A stretch of DNA of 64,000 bases, taken from Paraburkholderia sp. ZP32-5 (GTDB taxonomy: Bacteria > Pseudomonadota > Gammaproteobacteria > Burkholderiales > Burkholderiaceae). A program made the position numbers and the translations under genes. How positions within the stretch are numbered: position 1 is the stretch's first letter; each line of letters starts with the position of its first letter. The notes beneath the pieces are model-generated. The model saw only the letters and a program-made list of their open reading frames with translations. It was not told the DNA's origin and did no database searches. This document shows positions 26,501 to 36,258 of this stretch, piece by piece. Location: contig NZ_JAJEJP010000002.1 in assembly GCF_021390495.1 (NCBI RefSeq), positions 930,001 through 994,000 of the forward strand. Direction: 5' to 3'.

Positions 26501-29500
26501 GGGTAACAGCCAGTACATCAACGGCGGCAGCATCAGCCTGACGGCAGGTAGCCATCTCGACCTGCAGGCAGGCAGCGTGCTGGACGTATCGGGCGGCGGC
26601 GAGATGCAGGCCAACGGCCAGTTGCTGATGAGTAACGGCATTCCGGAGGGCAAGGGCGGCAGCGTTTCGCTGATCGCCGATAACGTCAGTTACCTCGCGC
26701 AGATTCCGACCGATCCGTATCTCACGATGAACGGCGAGATCAGGAGCCTCGGGTTCTCGGGGGGCGGCACGCTGACGCTCGCCGCACCGGGCTTCCAGAT
26801 CGGCGGAGATCCTTCGGCTGCGCCGGTATGGGATGTCACGCTGCCCGCCGATTTTTTCGAGCAGCAGGGCTTCGGCGAGTACGTGCTGAACGCGCATTAC
26901 GACGCGGACGTAGCGCCCGACACGACGGTGCGGCTCACGCAGCAAAACCTGATCCCGGACGCCACCGCGCTACAACTGGCCGCCAGCGGCGCGAACCTGA
27001 GCGCCGGCGGTCTGACGACGGTGGGCACGCTCGACGCATACCATCGCCAGCCGACCGGGCTCGTGATGACGGCGGGTGATGGGGTTGCCTGGGCAGCGAC
27101 GTTCCAGGGTAATGGCACACCCTTCGAGATTCCCGCCACGGTAACGGGGGCAGTAACGATCGGGCAGGGCGCATCGGTCATAGCCGATGCGGGAGCCAGT
27201 ATCGGACTCGGCTCACCGGTACAGGTCACGGTGTTGGGCTCGCTGATCGCACCGGGTGGTTCGATCACCTTGAGCGCCGATCAATCTGGACCTTATCTTC
27301 AAAGCGGTCAATTTAGCGACACGGAACTTTATAATGCGCCGCCCGGGGCGGCAGGTAATGGAGTAGCCGCAGCTGATTATTTCAGCACGAGCAAATCCGT
27401 GTGGCTTGGCGCCGACGCGGTACTCGATGTCGCAGGCGTGGCGCTGACCGATCCGCTTGCATCGCCGGTGAAAAGCGGACTGACCACGTTGATACCGGAC
27501 ACCGGTAAGGTGCTCGCGGGCGGCTCCGTCACGATATCGAGCGACAGCGGCTATGTCGTCGCACAAACCGGCTCGCAAATCAATGTATCGGGTGCATCCG
27601 CGAATTTCGACCAGTTGCAGGCGAATGGGACCTATGCGTCGCAGCCGGTGTGGAGCAATGCCGGCTCCATTACGCTCGGCGCGGCCAACGGCCTGCTATT
27701 CGACGGCACGTTGCGCGCCCAACCCGGCGCGCCGCAGGCGGTGGGGGGCACGCTGACAATCCTGCCGGAACAGCTCGTTGGCAGCGGCATTGGGGCGACT
27801 GCCATCGTCGTGCAGCAAAGCGGTAATCTGGTCCCAGCCGGACTTGCGCCCGGTCAGGATATTACTGCGCTCGTTGGCGCGCCTGTGACGGATGGAAACG
27901 GCAATCTGACGTCCAGCCCCACATACGTGCTGCAGTTTGCCGCCGACCGCCTCACTGGATCCGGTATCTCAACTCTGGTGCTGGGAGGCGACTCGGGCGA
28001 GGCGGCGAATGTGCCGGTTGCTTTTGCGGGCGACGTGAACATTGCGGTGCCCGGCGCGGTGCAGATTATTACGAACCAGTTAGTGGCGCTCAACGCCGAT
28101 CAGCTCGATCAGCTGACGCACAGCGTTATGAATGCGTCGGGCGATTACGTGATTCCGACGATCAGTTCATTGCTGAACGACGAGGCCAATTCCGCTACGT
28201 CGACTTCGATCGGCTCGACGGTGAACATCAGCGCGCCCTATGTCGAGCTGACAGGAGGCGCCCAGAGCAATGGCGCGACCAACCTGGGCACGGTTGCCGC
28301 CGCTTCTGACGCGACACTTAACGTCAACGCGTCGTTCATCGATCTGGTGAACCAGTTCCAGTTGAACAATTTCGGGCAAGCCAACTTCACGAGCAGCGGC
28401 GACATTCGCCTGACCTCGACGAACCCGGCCGACAATCAAATGGCGCTGGGCTTGCTTTACACCCCTGGCAACCTGACGTTCAAGGCAGCGGACCTGTATC
28501 CGTCGACGGGTACGAGCTTCGTTCTCGACGCGGTCGGACCGACGGACCCGTCCACCGGCCAACCCGCGCCAACGACGATTACCTTCGAGGCAAACGGTGC
28601 GTCGTCCACGCCGTTGTCCGCGGGAGGCACCCTGCTCGTCGACGCGACCAACATCGTGCAGGGCGGCACGGTCCGCGCACCGTCGGGTTCGCTCGTGTTC
28701 GGCGTGGGCGATCCGAACGACAGCGCGACGCAGCAGCAGTTCGGCAACCTGCCGCTGGTCGCGACGAATTCGGTCGCGTTCGCGAGCGGCAGTTTGACCT
28801 CAGTATCGAATGGCGACACGGTCATTCCATACGGCACGACCGTCGACGGTGTCGAATGGCAGTTCAACCCCGTCGCGGGCATCCCAGCGCCCGATCTGAC
28901 AGCACCGCCCGCGAAGTACATCGGCGCGAACGGCGGCAATGTCGCGCTGAACAGCGGGGCAGTGATCGACCTGTCTGGTGGCGGCAACCTGCAGGCCGAG
29001 GAATGGGTGGCCGGCACGGGCGGCACACGCGATGTGCTGTCGCAATACAGCGTGAGCTATGCGAATAGTTCGAGCGGCGTCGCTGTACCGGTCAATGCCA
29101 ACGGCGGCAACGTGTACGCGATCATTCCGGGCATGCAGTCGCCGGTGGCCGCCTACGATCCGATATTCGCGCAGACAGTACAGCCGGCGGCCACGCGTAG
29201 CGGCCCATCCACGACGACGAGTTTGCTCGGTGTCGGTCAGGCAGGCATGGGCAGCGCGATCGGACAATCGGTGTATCTGTCGGGCGTCCCTGGGCTCGCG
29301 CCTGGCTACTACACGCTGCTGCCCGGCAAATATGCGACGCTGCCCGGCGCATTCCGGGTGACGGTCTCGGGTATTGGTGGCAGCGCGGCGCCAGGTGCCA
29401 GCCAGGTCTTGCCTGACGGCACCGTAGTGACGTCGGGGTACTTCGGCAATGCGCTGACGGGCAGCCGTGACGCGACACCGACGCTGTTTGATGTGCAGTC

Positions 29501-32500
29501 GAACGCTGTGTGGCAGCAGTATTCGCAATACAACCTGACGGGCGCGAACAGCTTCTTTACCGCGCTGGCGGCAAGCAAAGGTAACGTGACGCCGCCGCTG
29601 CCGACGGACGGCGGCCAACTGGTGCTGGCAGCGACGCAGGCATTGACGCTCGGCGCGACGCTGAATACAGCGGCCGCGCAGGGCGGTGCGCCGGCCGAAG
29701 TGGATATCGCGTCGCAAGATATCCAGATCACTGGCAACGGCAGCGTCGTGCTGCCGGGTTATCTGCAAATCAGCGCGGACGCACTCGATTCGCTCGATGC
29801 CGGCAGTCTGCTGATCGGCGGCACGCGCACGGCGACGGCCAGCGGCATCACGATCACACCGATCGCAAATAGTGTCGTCGTCTCGAACGACAGCAATAGC
29901 GCGCTCACGGGCCCAGAAATCATGCTGGTGACGAAGACCGATTCGTCCGGCACCGATCCCGACGCGGCCAATGGTCTGCGCGTCGACGCGGGCGCAGTGA
30001 TCACGGCAACGAGCGTCTATCCGGCAGCGAAGGACGTGCCGATCGCGATCACCGGCGACGGCGCGTTGCTGCGCGTATCGGACGGCACGACCGCGCCGCT
30101 GTCCCGCACCGGCAACACGGGGACGGGGCTGCTGACCGTCGGCGCGGGCGCGACGCTGTCGGGCGGTCAGTCGCTGCTGCTCGATTCGTCCGGCAATCTG
30201 ACGGTGGACCCGACGGCCGTACTGTCGGCACAGGCCATTACCGCCGACGGCTCGGCCATTACCTTTACGAATGAGAGCGGCAGTGCGGCGGCCAGCCTGC
30301 CGGGCTTCGTGCTCGATTCCGCGAGCCTCGCCCAGTTCGCGAACGCGCAGCAGGTGACGCTGCGCAGCTACGGTGCGATCAACTTCGTCGGCGACGTTGA
30401 CGTGACGTTCGGCAGCAGCGTGGATCTCAGCGCGGGCACTTTCGTGAGCGACGGCGGCAACGTCACGCTCAACGCGCAGCAGATCGCATTCACGAACGAA
30501 GCCGGCGCGCCGCAAAGCACCGCGACCACCGGTAGCGGCACGCTGACGGTCAACGCGAAGGAGATCGACTTCGGCACCGGCGACAAGAACGTGAGCGGCT
30601 TCGGCGCGGCAACGATGAATGCGACCGGCGGCATCGTCGGTCAGAACACAGGTACGTTCGACTTCGGCGCGCTGCCGGTCACGCTTAATGCACCGGTGTA
30701 TGTCGCGGATACCGGGTCGAATGCGACCGTGAAGACCTCGGGTCTGCTGACGCTCAACAGCGCAGCAGGCACGGCGCTGAACGACACACCGGTCGGCGGC
30801 GCGATCAGCTTTATCGGCGGCACGCTGAACGACAACGGCGCGACAATCTCCGCTCCGGCGGGCAATGCGAGCCTGGAAGCAACCACCGGCGACTTGACCA
30901 TCGGCGCCGGCTCGTTAGTGAGCGCCGCGGGCGTGTCGAAGCAGTTCTTCGATGTGACCGAGTACGCGCCCGCGGGCACGATCACGCTGACAGCGGATGC
31001 TGGCACGGTGAACGTGCAATCGGGTTCGACGCTCGATTTCTCCGGTGCGAGCGGTGGCGGCGCAGCCGGCGCGATGGTGCTATCGGCACCGCAGCAGGTC
31101 GTGAATCTCGATGGCACGATCAAGGGCGGCGCGGCCAGCGGCTATGCGGGCGGTTCGTTCTCGCTCGACATCGGCGGCGCGGCGGACCTGGACAGTCTGA
31201 CGAACACGCTCGCGGCGAGTGGCGTGAACCAGGCGGTGGTGATCCATTCAAGGACGGGCAACCTGACGCTGTCCGCGGGCAATACATTGACCGCGCAGAC
31301 GGTTTCGCTGATCGCCGACGGCGGCGCAGGCAACGCGTCGGATACGGCCAACGGCAACGTGAACGTACTCGGTACGATCGACGCGTCGGGCACGGCCGGC
31401 GGTGAGATCGACCTGTATGGCCGCAGCGGCGTCGACGTTGAAGGCACGCTGCTCGCTCGCGGCTCGGATGCGAACCAGCGCGGCGGCACGGTCAATATCG
31501 GCACAAGCGGCACGTTCGATCCGAATGAGGCGAACCCGTACAACACGGCCTACGGCTACGAGAACATCGATCCCGCGAATTCAGGCCGGATCCTGGTGGG
31601 CGCCGATGCGCTGATCGACGTGTCGGGTGGTACGGCGGGTGGTTTGTCAGGCGGCACGGTCAACTTCCGCGCGCCGCTGCTTTCCGATGGCACGGTCGAC
31701 GTACAACTGCCGGGTAGTGGTTTCAATACGGGCCGTGGCATCGTAGGCTCGCGCGCGACCACGCTCGAAGCGTACGCGGTATGGAGCACGACGGACGCGA
31801 CGAGCGGCGCGCAGCATTTCGACGGCATCGTCGATCCGGCGGGCTGGTACGACAGCAACGGCAATCTTCTCGGCGGCACGTTCACGAGCCAGGACGGCAG
31901 CACGACGATTACGTACACCCCGGCGAGTGGCGATACGCCAGCGAGCCTGTCGAGCGACCCCGGCGCGACGGCGGCACAGATCGCGACGGACCTCACGAAT
32001 TTGCTGCAGAACGACTACTTCGCGCCGACCAACGCGAACCCTGACCATCAGACGTTCTATGGTTATACGGATGGCGACCCAACGAAGGCGCCGGGCACGC
32101 TGATGGGCTTTGTCGAGAACGGACTCAATACGGTGAACAACCCGTTCGCTGGAACGGGTATCGCGAATGCGCACATCGCGCCGGGGATCGAACTGGACAA
32201 TCCGTCGTCGGCGATCAATAACGGCAATATCGAGATTCTGACGAACTGGAATCTCGGCGCGGGCACGTCGCCGACCGATCTCGCGTTCCGCTTCAACGGC
32301 CGGGCGCCGATCATCACGTTCCGCGCCGAAAACAACGTGCAGGTCAAGGCCAGCCTGACGGACGGGTTTTTCCAGATCGCCAATCCGGTTGCGGGCGGAG
32401 CGAGCATCACCGTACCGTCTTTTGAGCAGTACGGACTCTATTCCGCGGCCGAATATGCATTCAACGCGGCGGGTGGTTCCTATCCCGGCAAGGGAACATC

Positions 32501-35500
32501 CGGGTCCGGGCTTGCGTACTATGCATCGCAGGGGCTCATACCGGAATTCGCCGCCCTTAGCGGGACCGATCCACAGACGATGGAAGAGTATTACGCGTTG
32601 TATACGGCGTATGCGCACTTCCTCGATCAGACGTTGCCGGGCAGCGAAGCCGCCGCGTTCAATATGCCGTCCAATTTCAGCTACCTGCAATACTTCTGGT
32701 ATCAGCGTGCGACCGCAACGGTAAATAGTAGGCCTCCGGCGCCATCGGCTCCGGGCACATCGGGGGCGGATCTCGCCGGCTATGCGCAGCAATATTTCGT
32801 GTATCTCAACCAGTACGCCGCCTATATACAGAATCTGGCGAATCAAGGCCCGTCAAGACCGTCTGCACTTCCGCCGCAAGCGCCGGCCATGGCAGTAAAC
32901 ATCGCGCCGATCAATGGGTCGAGTATTTCGTTGCCAACGCCGGTAGACAATACGCCGTCACCGACCGCCGTCGCAACGAATCCGCTGCCGTTGTCGGCGG
33001 CTTCCCTGATCGGCGGATCAAGTACGTCCTGGCGGGTAATCGCGGGAGCGGACAACGGCAGTGCCGATCCGCTGAGCTTGCAGGCAGCGTCGATTGTCCA
33101 GAACGGCACCTGCGTCGGGAGTGTGACGCTCGATGGACACACGGCCTACGTCGATCCCAACGGCCAGACGCTGCTCACGCCGACGATGATTCGAACCGGC
33201 ACGGGCTTCATCGACGTCGCGGCAGGAAACGATATCGCTCTTCTCGATACCGTTGCGCCGGGCGTGATCTACACTGCGGGCGCGCCATCGGCGAATGCGC
33301 CTGCACTCGGGAATGCCGCGACGATCGTCAGAGGGCAGAACGGTGCGGACACGCTTGTATCGCCGACCGTGAATCCGGACTCGGGGGGCGACATCACGCT
33401 GCATGCGCAGGGCGATATCCAGGGAATCGAATACACGCTCACGACCGATTCGTCGGGTGGGCTCGTCGGAACTCCCGGCCAGTTCTGGGCGCCGTGGATG
33501 GAGATCGCCGCCAATCCTTCGTCGCCGCTTACAAGTACGTCAATTGATTTCGGCGCATTCGACCAGGGTGTGATGAGCGTCGGCGGAAACGTATCGGTGT
33601 CGGCCGGCGGCAATGTCTCGGATCTCGCGGTATCGCTGCCCACGACCTGGTATCTGACGAGTTCCAGTACGGGTAGTCAAACCGTCAATACGGTCGGCGG
33701 CGGAAACCTGACCGTTCATGCGGGCGGCGACATTCTCAGCGGCGACTACTTCGTCGCGAAGGGCACCGGAACGATTACCGCGGGCGGTCTGATCGGATCG
33801 GACTTGGAAGCGGTGTCCAAAATTGTCGGTGGCGGGTTGGTTCCGGCAGCGACGATACTCGCGCTGCAGGACGGAGTACTCGATGTCACTGCCCGGCAGG
33901 GAGTCGATATTGGTGCGGTACTGAATCCCTCGTACTCGAGCGGTGCCGTTACCGGAACCGGGCAGACGATAGACAGTCAGGGCTATTCGGCGACCTCCAG
34001 CGTAAGCATCCTCTCGACGACAGGCGATGTTACGTTCGGCTCGCTCGCTGGCTTGCTCACCAATGCCAGTGGAACGTTGCCCGCGAGTCTTGACCTGATC
34101 GCATTTAATGGCGGAATCAACGTGGAGTCGGGGGGGACGTTATACCCGTCGGCGGTCGGCCAATTGAACCTCGTTGCCGAGCAGTCCATCAACCTTTCCA
34201 ATCTCGCCGGCACGCTGACGAACGCGTCGGTTACCAATACGATCGGCAACACCTTCGATACCGGCGAGGGTAATTCGACGAGTAACGAGTTCGGCATGTC
34301 CGACGCGGATCCATCGCAAATGCCGTCGCCGGCGCAACCTCTCGCGAATCCGCGTACGCACGACACGAGCGCATTGCATGGAGACGATACGGAGCCCGCA
34401 CGAATCTATAGTGCGAACGGCAGTATCGTGGACGGAACGCTTGCGAGTTCAGGCTTCTACAACAACCTGGTCACCGTATCGATCGACAAACCGGCGCTGA
34501 TCCAGGCGGGTCAGGACATCGTCAATCTCGCGTTCAATGGGCAGAATCTCAGCAGTTCGGACGTTACGCGGATCCTGGCCGGGCGCGACATTTATGACAC
34601 ACCGGTGCCGAACACCGGGGGCGGGGCCGCCCCTGTTCTGACGCTGGGCGGTCCCGGTACGTTCGACGTCGAAGCGGGGCGCAACATCGGCCCGCTCACC
34701 AGCCAGCAGCAGCTATTCGACGCTCACGTGACCGGGACGTCCACCAATGTCCTGACCGGTATCGATGCGGTCGGGAATAGCAACAATCCGAACCTGCCGC
34801 ACGAAAGCGCAAATATCAATGTGCTGTTCGGCGTCGGGCCGGGGATCGACCTCGCAACCTTCGAGTCTGACTATATCGCGCCAGGTAGCGCGGTGACGGG
34901 CGTTCCCAGTACGACGCCTGCGCTGATTGCTTTTATGGAGCAATACGACGCGGGGCTGGGTGTTGATACGGGCCTTCAGTCCGATCAAACCGCTGCCCGG
35001 AACAAAGTGGGCACCCTCACTGCCGCGCAAGCGTGGACGCAGTTTCAGGCCTTACCCTCGTATGTCCGGCAACTCTTCGCCGAACAGGTGCTGTTCAACG
35101 TGCTGACTCAGGTCGGCGAGGACTATAACAACGCCGCCAGCCCGTATTTTCAGCAGTATGCACGCGGTTATCAGGCGATCAACACGCTGTTCCCGGCCTC
35201 GTTCGGCTACACGGCGAACAATCTGGACGGGGGCACCAACGGCGCAAATCAGCTCGCGAGTACGGGGAATCTCGATATCCGCAGCACGACGATCCAGACG
35301 CAGCAGGGCGGTAACGTGTCGATCCTCGGGCCGGGTGGACAGGCGCTGGTCGGCAGCACGACCGCACCGCCGGCGATCGTCGACAGCGACGGCAACGTGG
35401 TTGCGGGTCCCGGCACGATGGGTATCCTGACGCTCGAGAAAGGCGACATCGATATTTTCACGGACCAGAGCGTGCTCCTTGCCCAAAGCCGGATCTTTAC

Positions 35501-36143
35501 GGAGCAGGGCGGCGACATGACGATCTGGAGCTCGAACGGCGACATCAACGCGGGCAAGGGGGCGAAGACGTCGGCGGACACACCGGCGCCGCAGTACGTG
35601 TGCGATCCGAACCATTACTGCACGGTCGATGCACGCGGTGAAGTAACTGGTGCCGGCATTGCGACGCTGCAGAGCATCCCAGGCGTGCCGCTGGGTACGA
35701 TCAATCTGATCGCCCCACGAGGGACCGTCGACGCAGGCGATGCGGGTATTCGTGCCGGCAACCTGAACGTCGCCGCGCTGCAGGTGCTCAACGCGGACAA
35801 CATTCAGGTGACGGGCAAGGCGACGGGCATTCCGGTGGTGCAGGCGGTCAACACCGGCGCGTTGACCGCCGCGAGTTCGGCGGCATCGGCTGCGAGCCAG
35901 ATGGCGCAGGACATCGTCAAGAACAATGCATCCGGTGTCGGGCCGCGCCGATGGGTGATTTCCGTGCAGGTGGAGGGCTTTGGAGATGCCGGAAGCGATG
36001 GCGATCCGAAGAAGAAACGCGGCGTGGAGCGAGTGGGTTATGACAGTTCCAGTGCTGTTTCGATTCTGGGCTTTGGTTCGGTCGGGCCGGCACAGCGATC
36101 CGCGCTTGATGCCGATGAGCGCGAGCGGTTGGGCAGAATGTGA
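23544..36143 (+). CDS. Giant filamentous-haemagglutinin-type TpsA exoprotein (PdtA-like)
   Basis: A 4199-residue two-partner-secretion protein; the ATG at 23544 has GGGGTAG just before it. An extended TpsA-type signal peptide (about 48 residues) ends His-Ala-His-Ala. The TPS/haemagglutination domain follows (about 120-300), with Gln-Asn-Ala-Val-Leu-Thr-Trp-Gln-Thr and Asn-Arg-Asn-Gly-Ile-Leu-Phe-Gly near 230, a variant of the usual Asn-Pro-Asn-Gly. Next come some 3000 residues of Gly/Asn/Thr/Ser-rich beta-helix repeats. Helical segments rich in Tyr/Gln near 2960-3110 and 3790-3895 resemble the DUF3739 C-terminal family. Only four cysteines occur: one in the signal, one in Gly-Thr-Cys-Val, and a pair at 4020 and 4026. 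It should be exported by Sec and then by the TpsB at 57576. Size and context match P. aeruginosa PdtA. Confidence 0.9.
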   Translation: MAARARYAQQQNNFSRYSLSSDVRPLCRAIAVMLAAGMSMHAHAGGLVNLGQTTRTVAGGVGGVGGGAMPNLGMTPQQALQASQPSIRNLGHAAQTIAAQIAAQQNAAAAAAATGSNVPNGLTPGGLQVAPGVTADTNSSLLWYNANAPTQTVDANGHVNVDIQQTGQNAVLTWQTMNVGRQTTLNFDQSGGTQTNGANNWAVLNRIMDPSGLPSQILGSITAQGAVYVINRNGILFGAGSQINVHSLVASSLNLLDMRNEAMPSAAGIVASNQEFLSLPAGTTGGLAFPESGNSSTVNGSGITPNEILGLGNIATTTGPYQAPGDITIEQGASITTHVNGTVSDGGFVMVAAPNVTNAGSISATDGQVVLAAGVGVSVTPNAQSAKNPQVLLPELSGEVVTSQNGSTFDITPAGTLNNTGIVQAARGNVNLLGSSVEQNGVVGVTTSVNTPGTITISTVDEYQSNNPLGQAYSGAAQVLDTANGGGLDTHRAGLLSFGPDSVTTVLPDTDGQTATSTPGTTFTPGSIQMTGGSVWFQGGSLIEAPGSGVTVTALTPLTTGVRYTTPAGDTAVPGRILLDDGATIDVSGLANVELPISDILLTIPLIGQNELADSPLLRNSFLNGLKNVVVDSTLSGTRSDGVQWVGSPLLNLSGYVNDMPRTIDQLLTNGGTITLSGNEVMTAAGSSMNLNGGYVHYDGGIVNTTRLVDANGVIVPIGQASPFDTYVGIAGEFVESHPRWGVTNDWYNPLLTGGVYEPDFIVGGNAGTLNLYATQTLVLDGDVTAQAFGGSKQTQGNALPVGGTFNLGADPNSASAGSLVNLTMNGQGGDTTGELSQVILQNSAPNLDDLASGSPSGFSIDTPLDTTALGALPATDPNNVLATIVVPVDTLNNGGFANLNVTSDKGHGNGFALTEGTTLALQPGGSVTLNGGFSGNATVAGQIVIPSGKVTISSGADLTVTSTGRIDAAGQWVNNDTQAAPDSTPGNSQYINGGSISLTAGSHLDLQAGSVLDVSGGGEMQANGQLLMSNGIPEGKGGSVSLIADNVSYLAQIPTDPYLTMNGEIRSLGFSGGGTLTLAAPGFQIGGDPSAAPVWDVTLPADFFEQQGFGEYVLNAHYDADVAPDTTVRLTQQNLIPDATALQLAASGANLSAGGLTTVGTLDAYHRQPTGLVMTAGDGVAWAATFQGNGTPFEIPATVTGAVTIGQGASVIADAGASIGLGSPVQVTVLGSLIAPGGSITLSADQSGPYLQSGQFSDTELYNAPPGAAGNGVAAADYFSTSKSVWLGADAVLDVAGVALTDPLASPVKSGLTTLIPDTGKVLAGGSVTISSDSGYVVAQTGSQINVSGASANFDQLQANGTYASQPVWSNAGSITLGAANGLLFDGTLRAQPGAPQAVGGTLTILPEQLVGSGIGATAIVVQQSGNLVPAGLAPGQDITALVGAPVTDGNGNLTSSPTYVLQFAADRLTGSGISTLVLGGDSGEAANVPVAFAGDVNIAVPGAVQIITNQLVALNADQLDQLTHSVMNASGDYVIPTISSLLNDEANSATSTSIGSTVNISAPYVELTGGAQSNGATNLGTVAAASDATLNVNASFIDLVNQFQLNNFGQANFTSSGDIRLTSTNPADNQMALGLLYTPGNLTFKAADLYPSTGTSFVLDAVGPTDPSTGQPAPTTITFEANGASSTPLSAGGTLLVDATNIVQGGTVRAPSGSLVFGVGDPNDSATQQQFGNLPLVATNSVAFASGSLTSVSNGDTVIPYGTTVDGVEWQFNPVAGIPAPDLTAPPAKYIGANGGNVALNSGAVIDLSGGGNLQAEEWVAGTGGTRDVLSQYSVSYANSSSGVAVPVNANGGNVYAIIPGMQSPVAAYDPIFAQTVQPAATRSGPSTTTSLLGVGQAGMGSAIGQSVYLSGVPGLAPGYYTLLPGKYATLPGAFRVTVSGIGGSAAPGASQVLPDGTVVTSGYFGNALTGSRDATPTLFDVQSNAVWQQYSQYNLTGANSFFTALAASKGNVTPPLPTDGGQLVLAATQALTLGATLNTAAAQGGAPAEVDIASQDIQITGNGSVVLPGYLQISADALDSLDAGSLLIGGTRTATASGITITPIANSVVVSNDSNSALTGPEIMLVTKTDSSGTDPDAANGLRVDAGAVITATSVYPAAKDVPIAITGDGALLRVSDGTTAPLSRTGNTGTGLLTVGAGATLSGGQSLLLDSSGNLTVDPTAVLSAQAITADGSAITFTNESGSAAASLPGFVLDSASLAQFANAQQVTLRSYGAINFVGDVDVTFGSSVDLSAGTFVSDGGNVTLNAQQIAFTNEAGAPQSTATTGSGTLTVNAKEIDFGTGDKNVSGFGAATMNATGGIVGQNTGTFDFGALPVTLNAPVYVADTGSNATVKTSGLLTLNSAAGTALNDTPVGGAISFIGGTLNDNGATISAPAGNASLEATTGDLTIGAGSLVSAAGVSKQFFDVTEYAPAGTITLTADAGTVNVQSGSTLDFSGASGGGAAGAMVLSAPQQVVNLDGTIKGGAASGYAGGSFSLDIGGAADLDSLTNTLAASGVNQAVVIHSRTGNLTLSAGNTLTAQTVSLIADGGAGNASDTANGNVNVLGTIDASGTAGGEIDLYGRSGVDVEGTLLARGSDANQRGGTVNIGTSGTFDPNEANPYNTAYGYENIDPANSGRILVGADALIDVSGGTAGGLSGGTVNFRAPLLSDGTVDVQLPGSGFNTGRGIVGSRATTLEAYAVWSTTDATSGAQHFDGIVDPAGWYDSNGNLLGGTFTSQDGSTTITYTPASGDTPASLSSDPGATAAQIATDLTNLLQNDYFAPTNANPDHQTFYGYTDGDPTKAPGTLMGFVENGLNTVNNPFAGTGIANAHIAPGIELDNPSSAINNGNIEILTNWNLGAGTSPTDLAFRFNGRAPIITFRAENNVQVKASLTDGFFQIANPVAGGASITVPSFEQYGLYSAAEYAFNAAGGSYPGKGTSGSGLAYYASQGLIPEFAALSGTDPQTMEEYYALYTAYAHFLDQTLPGSEAAAFNMPSNFSYLQYFWYQRATATVNSRPPAPSAPGTSGADLAGYAQQYFVYLNQYAAYIQNLANQGPSRPSALPPQAPAMAVNIAPINGSSISLPTPVDNTPSPTAVATNPLPLSAASLIGGSSTSWRVIAGADNGSADPLSLQAASIVQNGTCVGSVTLDGHTAYVDPNGQTLLTPTMIRTGTGFIDVAAGNDIALLDTVAPGVIYTAGAPSANAPALGNAATIVRGQNGADTLVSPTVNPDSGGDITLHAQGDIQGIEYTLTTDSSGGLVGTPGQFWAPWMEIAANPSSPLTSTSIDFGAFDQGVMSVGGNVSVSAGGNVSDLAVSLPTTWYLTSSSTGSQTVNTVGGGNLTVHAGGDILSGDYFVAKGTGTITAGGLIGSDLEAVSKIVGGGLVPAATILALQDGVLDVTARQGVDIGAVLNPSYSSGAVTGTGQTIDSQGYSATSSVSILSTTGDVTFGSLAGLLTNASGTLPASLDLIAFNGGINVESGGTLYPSAVGQLNLVAEQSINLSNLAGTLTNASVTNTIGNTFDTGEGNSTSNEFGMSDADPSQMPSPAQPLANPRTHDTSALHGDDTEPARIYSANGSIVDGTLASSGFYNNLVTVSIDKPALIQAGQDIVNLAFNGQNLSSSDVTRILAGRDIYDTPVPNTGGGAAPVLTLGGPGTFDVEAGRNIGPLTSQQQLFDAHVTGTSTNVLTGIDAVGNSNNPNLPHESANINVLFGVGPGIDLATFESDYIAPGSAVTGVPSTTPALIAFMEQYDAGLGVDTGLQSDQTAARNKVGTLTAAQAWTQFQALPSYVRQLFAEQVLFNVLTQVGEDYNNAASPYFQQYARGYQAINTLFPASFGYTANNLDGGTNGANQLASTGNLDIRSTTIQTQQGGNVSILGPGGQALVGSTTAPPAIVDSDGNVVAGPGTMGILTLEKGDIDIFTDQSVLLAQSRIFTEQGGDMTIWSSNGDINAGKGAKTSADTPAPQYVCDPNHYCTVDARGEVTGAGIATLQSIPGVPLGTINLIAPRGTVDAGDAGIRAGNLNVAALQVLNADNIQVTGKATGIPVVQAVNTGALTAASSAASAASQMAQDIVKNNASGVGPRRWVISVQVEGFGDAGSDGDPKKKRGVERVGYDSSSAVSILGFGSVGPAQRSALDADERERLGRM

Positions 36144-36191
36144 TTGCGCTGCCGGCGGGCAATAGGAGCTCGATGAACCGCGGATGAAAAA

Positions 36192-36224
36192 GCGGCGCGC
36201 CCGGTGATGTCTCGGGTGCGCCGC
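36192..36224 (-). terminator. Rho-independent terminator of first PstS-like gene
   Basis: GCGGCGCGCCCG (36192-36203) pairs with CGGGTGCGCCGC (36213-36224), twelve pairs with one G-T. An A-run at 36187-36191 becomes a T-run on the minus strand, so it terminates the PstS-like gene that stops at 36259. It may also stop transcripts coming from the giant gene. Confidence 0.85.
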
Positions 36225-36258
36225 CGACACTACAAACTGATTTCAGCGTCTCGAAATA

